This document shows positions 1-8,779 of a stretch of 63,891 bases of DNA, piece after piece. The stretch covers positions 1-63,891 of the forward strand of contig JAACFB010000013.1 in assembly GCA_009937615.1 (NCBI GenBank), in the 5' to 3' direction. Source of the stretch: Gammaproteobacteria bacterium. GTDB taxonomy: Bacteria; Pseudomonadota; Gammaproteobacteria; Steroidobacterales; Woeseiaceae. The number at the start of each line of letters is the position of its first letter. Position 1 is the first letter of the stretch. A program made the translations under genes and the position numbers. The notes beneath the pieces are model-generated. The model was given only the letters and a program-made list of their open reading frames with translations. It had not been told where the DNA came from and did not search any database.

Positions 1-297
1 GGATCTCAAGGGCAGCAGACGACCAGAAACGGTCATTCCGGCGGCGTGTACGGATCAGGTGCGACAAGCTCGAACAGTGATCCGTCGGTTAGCGCTTTTT
101 TAAAGGTCGACAACCTTCTTGAATATCACCGGTAAGATCCGCGTGGCTTCGCTGCGATACTGTATTCTTCCTTGGGACCGGTAATAAGAAGGCGTCGGAT
201 ACATATCGTAAATTCTTCTGTCCCGGATGCTTTCAACGCCCAGAACACATGCTCGAAGAATTCTTGTCAACACAGATGACCGAGGTAACGAAACAAA
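1..297. other. Edge region without a supported gene
   Basis: I see no convincing gene here. On the minus strand a 30-codon open stretch (about 125 down to a TGA at 33-35) reads like a plausible protein tail, but a stop lies directly upstream, so at most it is a decayed remnant. The stretch before 298 presumably holds the promoter of the next gene. A GAGGT sequence about 11 bases before the ATG at 298 is a usable ribosome binding site. Confidence 0.5.
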
Positions 298-1011
298 ATG
301 ATTATCAGTCGAATGACGGACTCGGTTCGCAAAGCCGACTATGGCGCACTGGTTTTGGAGATGTTCGTGTTAATCGCGGGCATTTTGCTGGCACTGGCCG
401 CAGACCGATGGAATCAAGATCGCTTGGACGCGATAGAGACCTCCCGGATCGTTGATCGGCTGAGGTCTGACTCAGCACGTAACCTCGCGATGTTCGAGGA
501 AACGCTGCCCTTGATGGAAGAAGTCCTGGTCAGTGTTAAAGCACTATTCCGAGCACTGGAGGCCGGAACCATGGCTGGTGAAGATCCAGCCCAAATCGAA
601 TCGGCAATTGCTTTTATAGACGTGATTCCCAGCTACCCGCTGGTATTCGCAGGTTACAGCGAGTTGGTTGCGACGGGACGCCTCCGCCAGCTGGAGGATC
701 CTGTGCTGATCGACTTACTGGGTGATCAGAGTGCCGAGTACGAGGCTGCGCAGGCGGTGGTGGGGTACTGGCGGGACGGTATCCAGGTGACTACGGACGC
801 CTTCGATCAGTATGTCGACTTCTACTACACCACTGAGCAAATGGACGAAACAGGGATGGGCGTACGGTTTGATTTCGCAACGCTAGCTGCTGATCGCAAC
901 CTCAGGAACAAAGTATTCGATGCGGTGGACACCCACGGTGACTGGCTGCGCGTGCAAACGAGTATCTATGAGATAACAAAGCAGATCAATGCACAGCTGA
1001 CTGCACCGTAG
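298..1011 (+). CDS. Membrane-anchored protein of unknown function
   Basis: The 237-residue product has one clear hydrophobic segment at about residues 15-37, ending in an AADRWNQDR-type sequence, followed by a soluble, acidic and probably helical domain. This layout (a short N-terminus, one membrane helix ending near Trp-Asn, then a roughly 200-residue soluble part) recalls small DUF6090-like proteins, but I cannot assign the family firmly. No catalytic motif is visible. The gene stands alone, converges with the aldolase gene downstream and shares a hairpin with it. The product probably sits in the inner membrane; its function is unknown. Confidence 0.75.
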   Translation: MIISRMTDSVRKADYGALVLEMFVLIAGILLALAADRWNQDRLDAIETSRIVDRLRSDSARNLAMFEETLPLMEEVLVSVKALFRALEAGTMAGEDPAQIESAIAFIDVIPSYPLVFAGYSELVATGRLRQLEDPVLIDLLGDQSAEYEAAQAVVGYWRDGIQVTTDAFDQYVDFYYTTEQMDETGMGVRFDFATLAADRNLRNKVFDAVDTHGDWLRVQTSIYEITKQINAQLTAP

Positions 1012-1042
1012 GTACGCGTACCCCATAATCACAATCCTGTGT

Positions 1043-1068
1043 CTGCTTCGGTTCCGAAGCAGTCTTTC
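1043..1068. terminator. Hairpin between convergent genes
   Basis: A perfect 9-base inverted repeat, CTGCTTCGG and CCGAAGCAG separated by TT, is followed on the plus strand by TCTTTC. It sits between two convergent genes, 32 bases after the plus-strand stop codon, so it probably terminates the upstream gene. The T-tract is weak. The hairpin could also act as a terminator or 3' stabiliser for the minus-strand aldolase transcript. Confidence 0.6.
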
Positions 1069-1191
1069 AAGACCAGATCAGACCGATGTCCCCTGCCACG
1101 AATCAGCTGGCCACTCGCACTCCGACTTCGGGCCCTCTGGCCTGAATGGCCGCATCCACCAATAGAAGCCAATCGTTCGATCGAGCGAAGT

Positions 1192-2052
1192 CTATGGAGT
1201 TTCTTCCCGCATCGCAGCGAGAGCATCGCGTTTCCACAGTTCCCATGAACGGCTGTAACCACGATGTTCGCCGCGATCAAGCTGAGCCTGAGCCTCACGC
1301 GGATCAAGGTAGGTAATGTTGCCGCCAAGGCTAATCGCCTTGAGTTGCAGGTCGGCATTGATCTGTGTGTAGATACTGCGTCCGACCACGTGGGGAATGC
1401 TCGGTCCTGACACAGCGATGCCGTGTCCACGCATGAGCACCGAAGGGCTCTTTCCCATTGCTTTTACCAGCGAGCGGCCACGTTCTGGCGAAGTCACCAT
1501 CATGTCCGTCATGCCGAAGTCGTCTCGAATCTCGAAAACCGGTATGCCGCCGAGCATGTGAGACGCCATGTGATATATCGGCCGGAGAGGAACATCGGTG
1601 GCGCCAAACGGAATCACAGCCGGCGCGTGACTGTGCACTACTGCACTAACATCGGGTCGCGCCCGGTAGATTTCTGCATGAATATAGCGCTCCGAGTACT
1701 GCGCTCGTCCCTGAAGATCGACGGCATTGCCATTCAAGTCGTACTCGACGATATCCTCCGCGATCACGAGTTCCGGTGCCCGTGAACGCGAGAGCAGAAA
1801 GCGACTTGGATCCACGTTGTGCCGAACACTGACGTGTCCCATGCCGTCCAATACACCGTAGCGCACCAGAACGCGGTTCGCGGCTACGAGGTCCTCTACG
1901 AGTTCAGGATCTGCGGGTCCCACGGAAGTGAGACTGTCCTGCCCGTGTGCAAGCCGGTCGACTCCAGGCAGAATCGTGATGGTCACAAGCAGTGCCATTA
2001 TCAGGCAACGCCCTCCGGCCGTCCCGCTCCGCACGCTGGACTGCGCTTTCAT
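1192..2052 (-). CDS. Class II aldolase/adducin-family protein with an apparent signal peptide
   Basis: The 286-residue protein has the class II aldolase fold. It carries the zinc ligands of the fuculose-phosphate aldolase type: the HSH pair at about residues 140 and 142, a third His in an RGHG motif near 210, and a Glu at about 121. Relatives perform retro-aldol cleavage or decarboxylation of hydroxy or aromatic carboxylates. I start it at the ATG at 2052, which is preceded by a G-rich Shine-Dalgarno and gives a Sec-like leader (Arg residues, then a hydrophobic stretch at 17-30) before the fold begins near 45. An in-frame start at 2229 would add 59 residues without family character. Two other aldolases of this family lie at 21.6 and 26.0 kb and lack such a leader, so export is the odd feature here. 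Confidence 0.85.
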   Translation of the reverse strand: MKAQSSVRSGTAGGRCLIMALLVTITILPGVDRLAHGQDSLTSVGPADPELVEDLVAANRVLVRYGVLDGMGHVSVRHNVDPSRFLLSRSRAPELVIAEDIVEYDLNGNAVDLQGRAQYSERYIHAEIYRARPDVSAVVHSHAPAVIPFGATDVPLRPIYHMASHMLGGIPVFEIRDDFGMTDMMVTSPERGRSLVKAMGKSPSVLMRGHGIAVSGPSIPHVVGRSIYTQINADLQLKAISLGGNITYLDPREAQAQLDRGEHRGYSRSWELWKRDALAAMREETP

Positions 2053-2346
2053 AGTTGCCCCCACTGTTGTTGGTTCGGAATAGATCAGACAATACGTCCC
2101 GGCTGGTGCCAGCGCAATCGACCAAGGATCCCCGCCAGGCATGTCTCGAGTGGTCGCCATGGATGATTCGCGCCCAATCAGAAGTGGTTCAGACAATCGT
2201 CCGCTGTTGGGTGGATAGCCGATATTCAATCAGGAAGGAACGTGAGTCGATGAGGCGCAGCTATTGCGGAGAGCCAGAGACCGTCGGCGGCCAGTGCAGC
2301 GCCTTGCCAGGCAGCTGGCAGACTAGATAGTCACCGCAATTCATTC

Positions 2347-2817
2347 CTATTTTACCCGGTAGGTGCCTAACTCGATATTGGCCACATAATCACGAAATTC
2401 CTGGCTGTATGTGTGTTCCCGGAGCTCCCATACTTTTTGTAATCCATCCGTTGAAATGAAATCTCTCATCTGCGCATGTATTCCATTCCACAGTTGTGCA
2501 CTCAATCGACCTGCTCTGTGCTGATAGTACGCCTCCTCCCAGAATCTAAGCGGCCCTTGAATCATTGCAACGAATTGAATTTTCTCCGTATCGGATAGAG
2601 CCTCGTAATCTACCGACCCCTTGCCGAGCAGCTCCGCCAGTTCGTATTTTCTGAATGCCGATATCTCCGTGCGAAACCCCTCGAGCACGTCATGAACTGA
2701 CGCAATTCGTGACTCGACATTCTGATTACGAATCTGTATTCCCAAATACGCGAGCGAGACGATTACGGCAGTTGCGCCGATCATTTCGCCAATCGCTCCG
2801 ATTGCTTCCCAGTTCAT
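2347..2817 (-). CDS. Small membrane-anchored hypothetical protein
   Basis: The 156-residue protein has an N-terminal hydrophobic segment at about residues 5-28, starting MNWEAIGAIGEMIGATAV, then a helical soluble domain rich in aromatic and charged residues. The Trp-x-Ala-Ile-Gly-x-Ile-Gly-Glu start followed by one transmembrane helix is a pattern I recognise from uncharacterised proteins common in marine proteobacteria. No enzymatic motif is visible. The local AT content is higher than in most of the window, which may suggest different ancestry. The gene is divergent from the VOC gene at 3109 and its function is unknown. Confidence 0.7.
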   Translation of the reverse strand: MNWEAIGAIGEMIGATAVIVSLAYLGIQIRNQNVESRIASVHDVLEGFRTEISAFRKYELAELLGKGSVDYEALSDTEKIQFVAMIQGPLRFWEEAYYQHRAGRLSAQLWNGIHAQMRDFISTDGLQKVWELREHTYSQEFRDYVANIELGTYRVK

Positions 2818-2847
2818 TCGTCTGCCTCGCGCCGTCTAGCCAGCAAT

Positions 2848-2903
2848 CATTTTGCAAAAATGGACGATCATCCTTCAACCTTATTCGATGCATCGCATGC
2901 ATC
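2848..2903. promoter_or_regulatory. Two palindromes in a divergent intergenic region
   Basis: Two perfect dyads lie upstream of the minus-strand gene that starts at 2817: CATTTT-GCA-AAAATG (2848-2862) and GATGCAT-CGC-ATGCATC (2887-2903). Each has the size of a dimeric repressor site and they are 24 bases apart. They could control either divergent gene. No regulator gene is adjacent, so the function is inferred from symmetry alone. Confidence 0.3.
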
Positions 2904-3108
2904 CGCTTTGGGTCATTAGCGGTCGGTCGGGCCAAAATTAGCCTACCGTCCGGTTTCGGAGTTTAAGCGGACATGTGTCCACGAATACCGTGAAGGACTG
3001 TACGCGGTCGGTATGAATCGGCTGCAGAACGACCGCCTTGTACTTGACCTGACTTGTCACTTTCGCTCGGGAACTATAGTTTAGTCTCAAAAGGGAACCC
3101 CACGGGTT

Positions 3109-3585
3109 ATGCCACGCAATATGCTTCCGTTCGCCGTACAACGTATCGACCATGTCGTTTTTCGAGTGCAGGACCTGGCAAGATCCATTGCCTTTTATGG
3201 CGATGTGCTCGGGTGCCACGTTGTCAAACAAAGAGACGACCTCGGCCTTGTACATCTTCGCGCGGGCACTGCCATGATCGATCTCGTCTCAGTCAGCGGT
3301 AGCCTTGGCAGGAGCGGGGGAGCTGCTCCAGGTGCTGAGGGGAAAAACGTCGATCATCTCTGTCTGAGGATAGAGCCATTTGATGAGCAAGATATAATCC
3401 GGCATCTCGCACTGCATGATTTGCAGCCGATCGGGCCGGCCAAGAATAATTTCGGCGCAGACGGTGGTGGGCTATCCCTTTACTTTTTCGATCCGGACGG
3501 AAATCTCCTCGAACTCAAGGGTCCGCCGGCTGAATCGGCAAACGGCATTGCCGAACCAAGTGATAACAGGTCACCATCTGGCTGA
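3109..3585 (+). CDS. VOC (glyoxalase/bleomycin-resistance/dioxygenase) family protein
   Basis: The 158-residue protein shows two beta-alpha-beta-beta-beta halves of the vicinal oxygen chelate fold. Probable metal ligands are His15 in the IDHVVFRV strand, His83 in VDHLCLRI and Glu135 in the FFDPDGNLLEL strand. Members act as glyoxalases, extradiol dioxygenases, epimerases or antibiotic-binding proteins; the length and single-domain form do not decide between these. The ATG at 3109 leaves only a few residues before the first strand and looks right. It is a single gene, with the phytanoyl-CoA-dioxygenase gene converging on it. Confidence 0.88.
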   Translation: MPRNMLPFAVQRIDHVVFRVQDLARSIAFYGDVLGCHVVKQRDDLGLVHLRAGTAMIDLVSVSGSLGRSGGAAPGAEGKNVDHLCLRIEPFDEQDIIRHLALHDLQPIGPAKNNFGADGGGLSLYFFDPDGNLLELKGPPAESANGIAEPSDNRSPSG

Positions 3586-3744
3586 AAGCGTCCGGTCAAT
3601 GCGCCTCGGATTCTAACGAAGACCGGCCAAGCAGATCCCAGAATTGACTCCATTTGATCGATGCGTTTGATCAGCCGTTAGAAGCCGGTGGATTTATTCA
3701 GCGTCTTCTTGCACCGAGCACTTTTCCTGGGAAAGCCTGGTTGA

Positions 3745-4545
3745 TCAGGTTGCTTCAGCAAAAACGGATCGCTGCGACTCAAAGTGCGTGTTTACGCAGT
3801 ACCCTTTTCTGCGGTATGAAAAATAGGCCACGTGACGTGTGGTGTTCGACCGGTTAGCCAGCCCGCGGTGCAAAAGCCTGTCGTCAAACACCAGGCATGT
3901 GCCCGCGGCCATCGGTCTTGCGACGCTCTCGGGAACTCGACACTGGGCGCCGTTCACCAGTGACGACGGCGATGTGCCCGCATGCTGGTAGATCAACTCG
4001 TCCAAAACCAGGGACGGGTTGCCAAGGTGGTTGGTGAGGAAGTGTGAGCCGCGGGCGCACTCGGTGGGCCCCATTGCCATCGGTACGTCATGCAGCGCCA
4101 CCAGCACATTGATCGCGTGCGCCGTGCGGTGCTCGGGCGCCTCGTGAGGCGAATCCGTATGCCAGTATTGAGCGGGGCTGCCCGGCTCAGAGGAAACCAC
4201 TCCGCTGAACGAATGCTCGGCATCCTCGCCCAGCACGGCAGCAATCAGCCACCACCACGGCATGTCACGCTCAACGAAGCCAAACTGCTGCGGCGTAATT
4301 GGAACGTCCCACCTGCCGGGTGACCGCTGCACGATTTCCACGTACCCCGCCGCGCTCCCGATCCCGATCTCTCTGTCCCCGAGCGCCTCACGCACCGCGC
4401 GGGCTCTGCGACGGGAAACGCCGAGCATCGATTTCACCATTTCGCCGCCGCAGAGATCATGCAGCAGTACGAAACCGTCGGATGCCAGCCGGTCCACGAG
4501 CTCGCGCCGGGCAGGTCCGTCATCGATTGTTGCTTCAGAACTCAT
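3745..4545 (-). CDS. Phytanoyl-CoA dioxygenase (PhyH) family protein
   Basis: The 266-residue product is a probable Fe(II)/2-oxoglutarate-dependent oxygenase. The iron facial triad is visible as His129 and Asp131 in WHTDSPH and a distal His226 in LLHRGLANRS, with an Arg shortly after it as the likely 2-oxoglutarate contact. The family hydroxylates varied small molecules, so the substrate is not predictable. It is transcribed divergently from the phosphodiesterase lipoprotein gene and has no obvious operon partner. The ATG at 4545 is taken as start because the fold begins within about 15 residues. Confidence 0.85.
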   Translation of the reverse strand: MSSEATIDDGPARRELVDRLASDGFVLLHDLCGGEMVKSMLGVSRRRARAVREALGDREIGIGSAAGYVEIVQRSPGRWDVPITPQQFGFVERDMPWWWLIAAVLGEDAEHSFSGVVSSEPGSPAQYWHTDSPHEAPEHRTAHAINVLVALHDVPMAMGPTECARGSHFLTNHLGNPSLVLDELIYQHAGTSPSSLVNGAQCRVPESVARPMAAGTCLVFDDRLLHRGLANRSNTTRHVAYFSYRRKGYCVNTHFESQRSVFAEAT

Positions 4546-4967
4546 CGGGTCTCGCTTTATGGGTCGCCAAACAACGTGTCATGCCAACGAGCTGTCGCTG
4601 ATCGGCGGGGGATAGCATAAATCAAACCCGTTCGAGCGTCCGCTGTTTGACTCGCGACGTCAGCCAAGACCAGAGATTGTCAATCCGGACGATGGCACCC
4701 CGGCGCAAGGGGGCAATCGTAGCGACCGGGCGCAAAGTCAGCGCCGTTGAATGTACCCGAAACGTTCGCTCTCGCATGATGGTCACCGCCACCAATTTGG
4801 GCGGGATTGAATGACTTCTCGTCGGCCCGCCGGCATCGCCGGATTTTGGCTGGGCCTGACAGAAAATTTTCGCGACGAGGTCGGAAAATTTGAATACAAT
4901 CCTGCGGTTCAACAGCCCGTGCCGCGGTGCTGTCAGAGCAATTCAGCCGCCCGGGAGACACGGTATT
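4546..4967. other. Divergent intergenic region of 422 bases
   Basis: This gap separates the PhyH-like gene (minus) from the phosphodiesterase lipoprotein gene (plus). It contains no convincing coding sequence: short open frames exist on both strands but have no family character. Its main structure is a long AT-rich hairpin at 4864-4891, listed separately. Promoters for both genes must lie here, although I could not pick a good -35/-10 pair by eye. Confidence 0.5.
4864..4891. promoter_or_regulatory. AT-rich inverted repeat upstream of lipoprotein gene
   Basis: The arms AAATTTTC-g-CGAC and GTCG-GAAAATTT enclose a GAG loop, giving 12 base pairs with one bulged G. It lies 76 bases before the chosen TTG start at 4968. 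It could be an operator, an attenuator-like hairpin or a terminator lacking a separate T-tract. Its position also argues against the alternative TTG start at 4890, which falls inside it. Confidence 0.35.
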
Positions 4968-5924
4968 TTGACTCGACTGCTTGTTGCCTGCTGTATTTTC
5001 TTCACCGCCTGTGCGGCGGAACAGGCGCCGGTGCCAAAGGCGGTGTTCATCATCGTTGACGGCATCGCAGCTGACGTCATCGAAGCCGTGGTGACGCCCA
5101 ACCTGGACAGTGTCGCCGCAAACGGCGGGTATGCGCGGGCCTATGTCGGTGGTGCCGCCGGCGAAGTATCGGAGAGCCCGACTGTTTCAGCCGTCAGTTA
5201 CAACTGTCTGCTTACCGGGACGTGGGCAAACAAGCACAACGTCTGGGATAACGACATCAGCGACCCCGACTACAGTTACTGGGACATTTTCAGAATCGCA
5301 AAGGCGCATGATCCTTCGCTGCAAACAGCGCTGTTTTCGACCTGGACCGATAACCGGACCAAGCTGCTCGGCGACGGCCTGCCAGCCGCGGGCGGCAGAA
5401 AACTCGATTATTTCTTTGACGGCCTGGAGCTTGATTCGGAACGATTTCCGGTGGACGAACAAGGCCTCTACATCAAGGAGATCGATACACTGGTCGCCGC
5501 TGACGCTGCCCGGTATATCGCGGAAGAAGGACCCGATCTATCCTGGGTGTATCTTCAATACGCCGACGATGCCGCACATTTTTACGGAGACGGGCCCGAA
5601 CTTGCTGAAGCGGTCCGGTTCATGGACCGGCAGGTGGGGAAGATCTGGGATTCGATCCGGCAGCGGCAGGCGCAGCATAATGAAAACTGGCTGCTCGTCG
5701 TTACCACGGATCACGGTACCGTCCCCGAAACCGGGAATGATCATGGTGGCCAGTCGGAGAGAGAGCGCACGACCTGGATCGTCACCAACAGCGATCGGCT
5801 CAACGAGCGATTCGAGCAAGAACCGGCCATCGTCGACATACTTCCATCGGTTGCCACGCATCTAGGGCTCGCGATTCCGGATTCCGTAGCCAGGGAGTTG
5901 GACGGTCAGTCGTTCATCGACTGA
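4968..5924 (+). CDS. Alkaline-phosphatase-superfamily phosphodiesterase, probable lipoprotein
   Basis: The 318-residue protein resembles nucleotide pyrophosphatase/phosphodiesterases (type I phosphodiesterase family). It has an N-terminal metal-site Asp in FIIVDG, a nucleophile region SPTVSAVSYNCLLTG, and the late metal ligands in TTDHG followed by NDHGG. I start it at TTG 4968, preceded by GGGAGA at good spacing. This gives a short lipoprotein signal with lipobox FFTAC (Cys15), so the enzyme is probably tethered in the periplasm. An in-frame TTG at 4890 would put about 26 unrelated residues before the signal. It should hydrolyse a phosphodiester or phosphomonoester; the substrate is unknown. 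Confidence 0.82.
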   Translation: MTRLLVACCIFFTACAAEQAPVPKAVFIIVDGIAADVIEAVVTPNLDSVAANGGYARAYVGGAAGEVSESPTVSAVSYNCLLTGTWANKHNVWDNDISDPDYSYWDIFRIAKAHDPSLQTALFSTWTDNRTKLLGDGLPAAGGRKLDYFFDGLELDSERFPVDEQGLYIKEIDTLVAADAARYIAEEGPDLSWVYLQYADDAAHFYGDGPELAEAVRFMDRQVGKIWDSIRQRQAQHNENWLLVVTTDHGTVPETGNDHGGQSERERTTWIVTNSDRLNERFEQEPAIVDILPSVATHLGLAIPDSVARELDGQSFID

Positions 5925-6059
5925 TACGGATCAAATGGACTCGGCTATTCATCCAGCAGAGGTGCGGTGTAGTCAGTCTGTCGAACGAAACTCGGGGTAC
6001 GGGAGCCGATCGTGTCATTATTCGCGCTATGATTCGGTGAATATCGGCTGGAGCGCAAC

Positions 6060-6482
6060 ATGAGCGAACAAGCATTTTCGGGCAGCTGTCTTTGCGGCTC
6101 CGTTCACTACACGATCACCGCCAAGGTGTTGCGCTTCTTCCACTGCCATTGCCAGCGATGCCGCAAGGCGACGGGAACGGGCCATGCATCCAATATCATT
6201 GTCAGGCCGACTCAGGTGAACTGGACCGCCGGCGAATCCCTGCTTACGTACTACAAACTCCCCGAAGCGGAACGATTCGCGACGAACTTCTGCAGTCACT
6301 GCGGGAGCCCGATGCCCCGGGTGGCGCCCGACATGAGTATCGGCGTCATTCCCGCCGGCACGCTCGATGAAGATCCAGGCATTAAACCGGAAGCTCGTAT
6401 CTTCGACGGCTCACGGGCTGAATGGTCGTGCGCTGCCGATGACATGCCAGCGCACGACACCTATCCGCCGCCCGCCGACTAA
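6060..6482 (+). CDS. GFA (glutathione-dependent formaldehyde-activating-like) family protein
   Basis: The 140-residue protein has the zinc-binding GFA/CENP-V fold. All seven typical cysteines are present: Cys10 and Cys12 (SCLCGSV), Cys29, Cys31 and Cys34 (CHCQRC), and Cys78 and Cys81 (CSHCGSP). Family members bind two zinc ions; the founding member speeds S-hydroxymethylglutathione formation, but most members have no proven reaction. The gene stands alone and converges with the outer-membrane barrel gene downstream, leaving only 25 bases between the stop codons. Confidence 0.9.
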   Translation: MSEQAFSGSCLCGSVHYTITAKVLRFFHCHCQRCRKATGTGHASNIIVRPTQVNWTAGESLLTYYKLPEAERFATNFCSHCGSPMPRVAPDMSIGVIPAGTLDEDPGIKPEARIFDGSRAEWSCAADDMPAHDTYPPPAD

Positions 6483-6507
6483 GCGAGCCTGTCCGGGTTC
6501 AGGCCCG

Positions 6508-7170
6508 TCAGAATTTCCAGCCGAACTCCAGCCGCGCGGCACCGAAGGCCGAGTCGGATGCCTTGCCGAGGCCGTCGAGTTCCCAGACGTTGTAACTGGC
6601 CTTTACGAAAGAGCCGCCGATGAACTGATACCGAAGCCCAGCGCCGGCGCCGTAGCTGAATAACGTGTCGCTATAGGTACGGTAGTAACCGTCGCAGATA
6701 TAGCCCCAGATAGGGTGCCACCAGCAGCCCACAATGGGCGGCCCGTCCGCGATATTGGAGTCGAAATAGCTCCAGCCCAATCCGGCCTCGAGAAACGGCG
6801 TAAACGGACCGTCGATCAAATTGAACGTGCCTTTGATGCGGCCATTGAATTGCGACATGTTGTGCCTGATGACGATGTCATCTTCCTGACCCAGATCGTC
6901 GACAAGCACGGCTTCATACTTCGGCCGCAGGAATTCGAGATCGAAGCCGACCGCCAGCTTATTGCTCAGGTTGTAGCTCATGTTGAGGCCGAAGCCGACA
7001 TCGCTGTCGACGTCGATGGACGAGCTGTTCTCGCTGCCGATTGCCTTCGACTCCTGGAAAATTCCTGACACGGTCCATTCCCAGGAATAGGCGCGCTTGC
7101 CTGTGTTGTTCTGCGCGTTCGCCGTCACCGATAGAGTGATGAGCAGCATCGCTGTCATTAAAATTCGCAT
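6508..7170 (-). CDS. Outer-membrane beta-barrel protein (OmpA/OmpW-like small barrel)
   Basis: The 220-residue protein has a Sec signal peptide (start MRILMTAMLLITLSVTANA, cut near residue 20) and then amphipathic beta strands. Alternating hydrophobic residues and a C-terminal strand ending LEFGWKF with a terminal Phe are typical of Bam-recognised barrels. The start is ATG 7170 because GAGG sits five bases upstream; nine more residues are possible at 7197 but lack signal character. Length and strand count fit an eight-stranded barrel. A Cys-containing loop near the middle may be disulfide-bonded. Specific function is unknown. Confidence 0.82.
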   Translation of the reverse strand: MRILMTAMLLITLSVTANAQNNTGKRAYSWEWTVSGIFQESKAIGSENSSSIDVDSDVGFGLNMSYNLSNKLAVGFDLEFLRPKYEAVLVDDLGQEDDIVIRHNMSQFNGRIKGTFNLIDGPFTPFLEAGLGWSYFDSNIADGPPIVGCWWHPIWGYICDGYYRTYSDTLFSYGAGAGLRYQFIGGSFVKASYNVWELDGLGKASDSAFGAARLEFGWKF

Positions 7171-7295
7171 ACTTGCCTCGTTATTGTGGTGGAGCACTTA
7201 AATTGCAGCTGCGCATGTTAACGGCAAATACCGCCAGAGTCATGTTCGTCTTGGTGATCGAGGGATTCGGACAAAGCCGGGCCCGGCATGGCCGG

Positions 7296-8723
7296 TCAAG
7301 GTACCTCGGGCGGCCTGAACGGTTCTTCCCACGTGGCTTCCAGTGCCCCGGCCACCTTGAATACCGCCGTGTCCTGATAGGCGCTCGCAGCGATATGCAG
7401 GCCGGTCGGTACGCCATTGTCGCCGATGCCGGACGGGACCGAGATCGCGGGGCAGCGGCCCATCATGTTGAAGTGGTGGCAGGTGGTCATTTCAAGGTCC
7501 CATTCTAGGGCCTTGCCGTTAACCATGTAGTCTTCGTGTGCCGGGTTGAAATCGGCCCGCAGTTTTGTGGTCATCGCAGTGGGGCAGACGAACGCGTCGA
7601 ATCGCTCCATGAGTGTTCCAAATGCCGAGTACATCTGCGCTTCTACGCAAACCGCCTTGTAGAACGCTTGCTTGTCCTGCAGGCGTTCCATCGCCATCTC
7701 TACCATTTTTATGTTGTAGTCGCACAGATCCTCTCGCCGTGTGTCCATTTGCGCGGCGATCGCGGCGAAGAACAGGGGGTCCATGTGACCGTTGTAAGCG
7801 CGCTCGATCCCTTGCGGCCAGCCGAGGTCGACTTCGACGACGTCCGCGCCGAGTTCGCGCAGTCGATCGAGCATCGCGAGGGTGTTGCGTGCCACGTCCT
7901 CTTCGATGTCCAGGTAGCCCAGGTCGAGGCTGTAGGCGATGCGCTGGCCACGCAGGTCCTGCGAATAGGTGAGCGGCAACTCGATCCTTGGCAGTGCCGA
8001 TGCCGCATCACCGGCGTACGGTCCGCTGATTACGTTTTGCATCAGGGCCGTGTCCGCGACCGTTCGCGCCATCGGGCCGTTGGCGCAGAACCGTTCCAGG
8101 TTGAAGGGCTCATAGGTTTCAGGAACGCGACCGTAGGGAGGCTTGAAGCCGACCAGTCCGCACTGCGCCGCCGGGTAGCGGATCGAGCCGCCGATGTCCG
8201 AGCCCGTGGCGAGCATCGATGTACCTGCCGCGAGCGATGCGCCCGAGCCGCCGGATGACCCGCCCGGAGTGATCTCGGGATTCCAGGGGTTGCGGGTGAC
8301 GCCGAACAGCCGCGAGTGCGTATTCCAGAGCGAACAGAACTCCGGGCAGGTGCTGCGGGCATGGAATATGGCGCCGGCGGCGCGCAGGCGCGCAACCAGC
8401 ACCGCGTCTTTGGCGGCGACGCGGTTCTCGTGGACCAGGGACCCTTCGGTGTTGCGCTGGCCTTTAACGTCAACCTCGTCCTTGATGGCGACTGCGAGCC
8501 CATCGAGCGCGCCCGATGGTTCACCGCGCGAATAACGGGACTCGGCCGCGCGCGCCTGCTCGAGCGCCTCGTCGTAGAACGTGTCGCTGAATGCATTGAT
8601 GACCGGCTCCTGCTCTTCGGCGCGGTCGATCAGGGCCTGCATCAATTCCGCAGGTGACAGTTCGCGGGAGTTGAACATTCTCAGCGCATCTGTCGCTGAC
8701 AGATAACACAGCTCGTTCGTCAT
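7296..8723 (-). CDS. Amidase (amidase-signature family)
   Basis: The 475-residue enzyme carries the Ser-cisSer-Lys triad: Lys81 in VAIKDEV, Ser156 in PGGSSGGSG and Ser180 in GSDIGGSIRYPA. The 24-residue gap between the serines is the usual one. It should hydrolyse a carboxamide or aryl amide to acid plus ammonia or amine in the cytoplasm, as no signal peptide is seen. The ATG at 8723 has AGGAAAAG upstream. It is divergent from a family-5 ABC importer, and I infer that the importer brings in the amide or peptide-like substrate. It is not part of a GatCAB set, since no gatB or gatC is nearby. Confidence 0.92.
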   Translation of the reverse strand: MTNELCYLSATDALRMFNSRELSPAELMQALIDRAEEQEPVINAFSDTFYDEALEQARAAESRYSRGEPSGALDGLAVAIKDEVDVKGQRNTEGSLVHENRVAAKDAVLVARLRAAGAIFHARSTCPEFCSLWNTHSRLFGVTRNPWNPEITPGGSSGGSGASLAAGTSMLATGSDIGGSIRYPAAQCGLVGFKPPYGRVPETYEPFNLERFCANGPMARTVADTALMQNVISGPYAGDAASALPRIELPLTYSQDLRGQRIAYSLDLGYLDIEEDVARNTLAMLDRLRELGADVVEVDLGWPQGIERAYNGHMDPLFFAAIAAQMDTRREDLCDYNIKMVEMAMERLQDKQAFYKAVCVEAQMYSAFGTLMERFDAFVCPTAMTTKLRADFNPAHEDYMVNGKALEWDLEMTTCHHFNMMGRCPAISVPSGIGDNGVPTGLHIAASAYQDTAVFKVAGALEATWEEPFRPPEVP

Positions 8724-8766
8724 AAATCACTTTTCCTGGGTGGCGCAGATACGGGGGTTCCGCGGG

Positions 8767-8772
8767 TATACT
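8767..8772 (+). promoter_or_regulatory. Candidate -10 element close to an ATG
   Basis: TATACT lies only seven bases before the ATG at 8780 of the ABC substrate-binding protein gene, and no Shine-Dalgarno is visible in between. If used, transcription would start at or next to the start codon, giving a leaderless mRNA. No good -35 box is seen at 17 bases, so this is tentative. Confidence 0.25.
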
Positions 8773-8779
8773 TAATCAC

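Noticed and set aside
33..125. Minus-strand 30-codon open tail near the window start
   Set aside because: A stop codon lies directly upstream and no start or homologous domain can be seen; it may be only chance or a decayed remnant.
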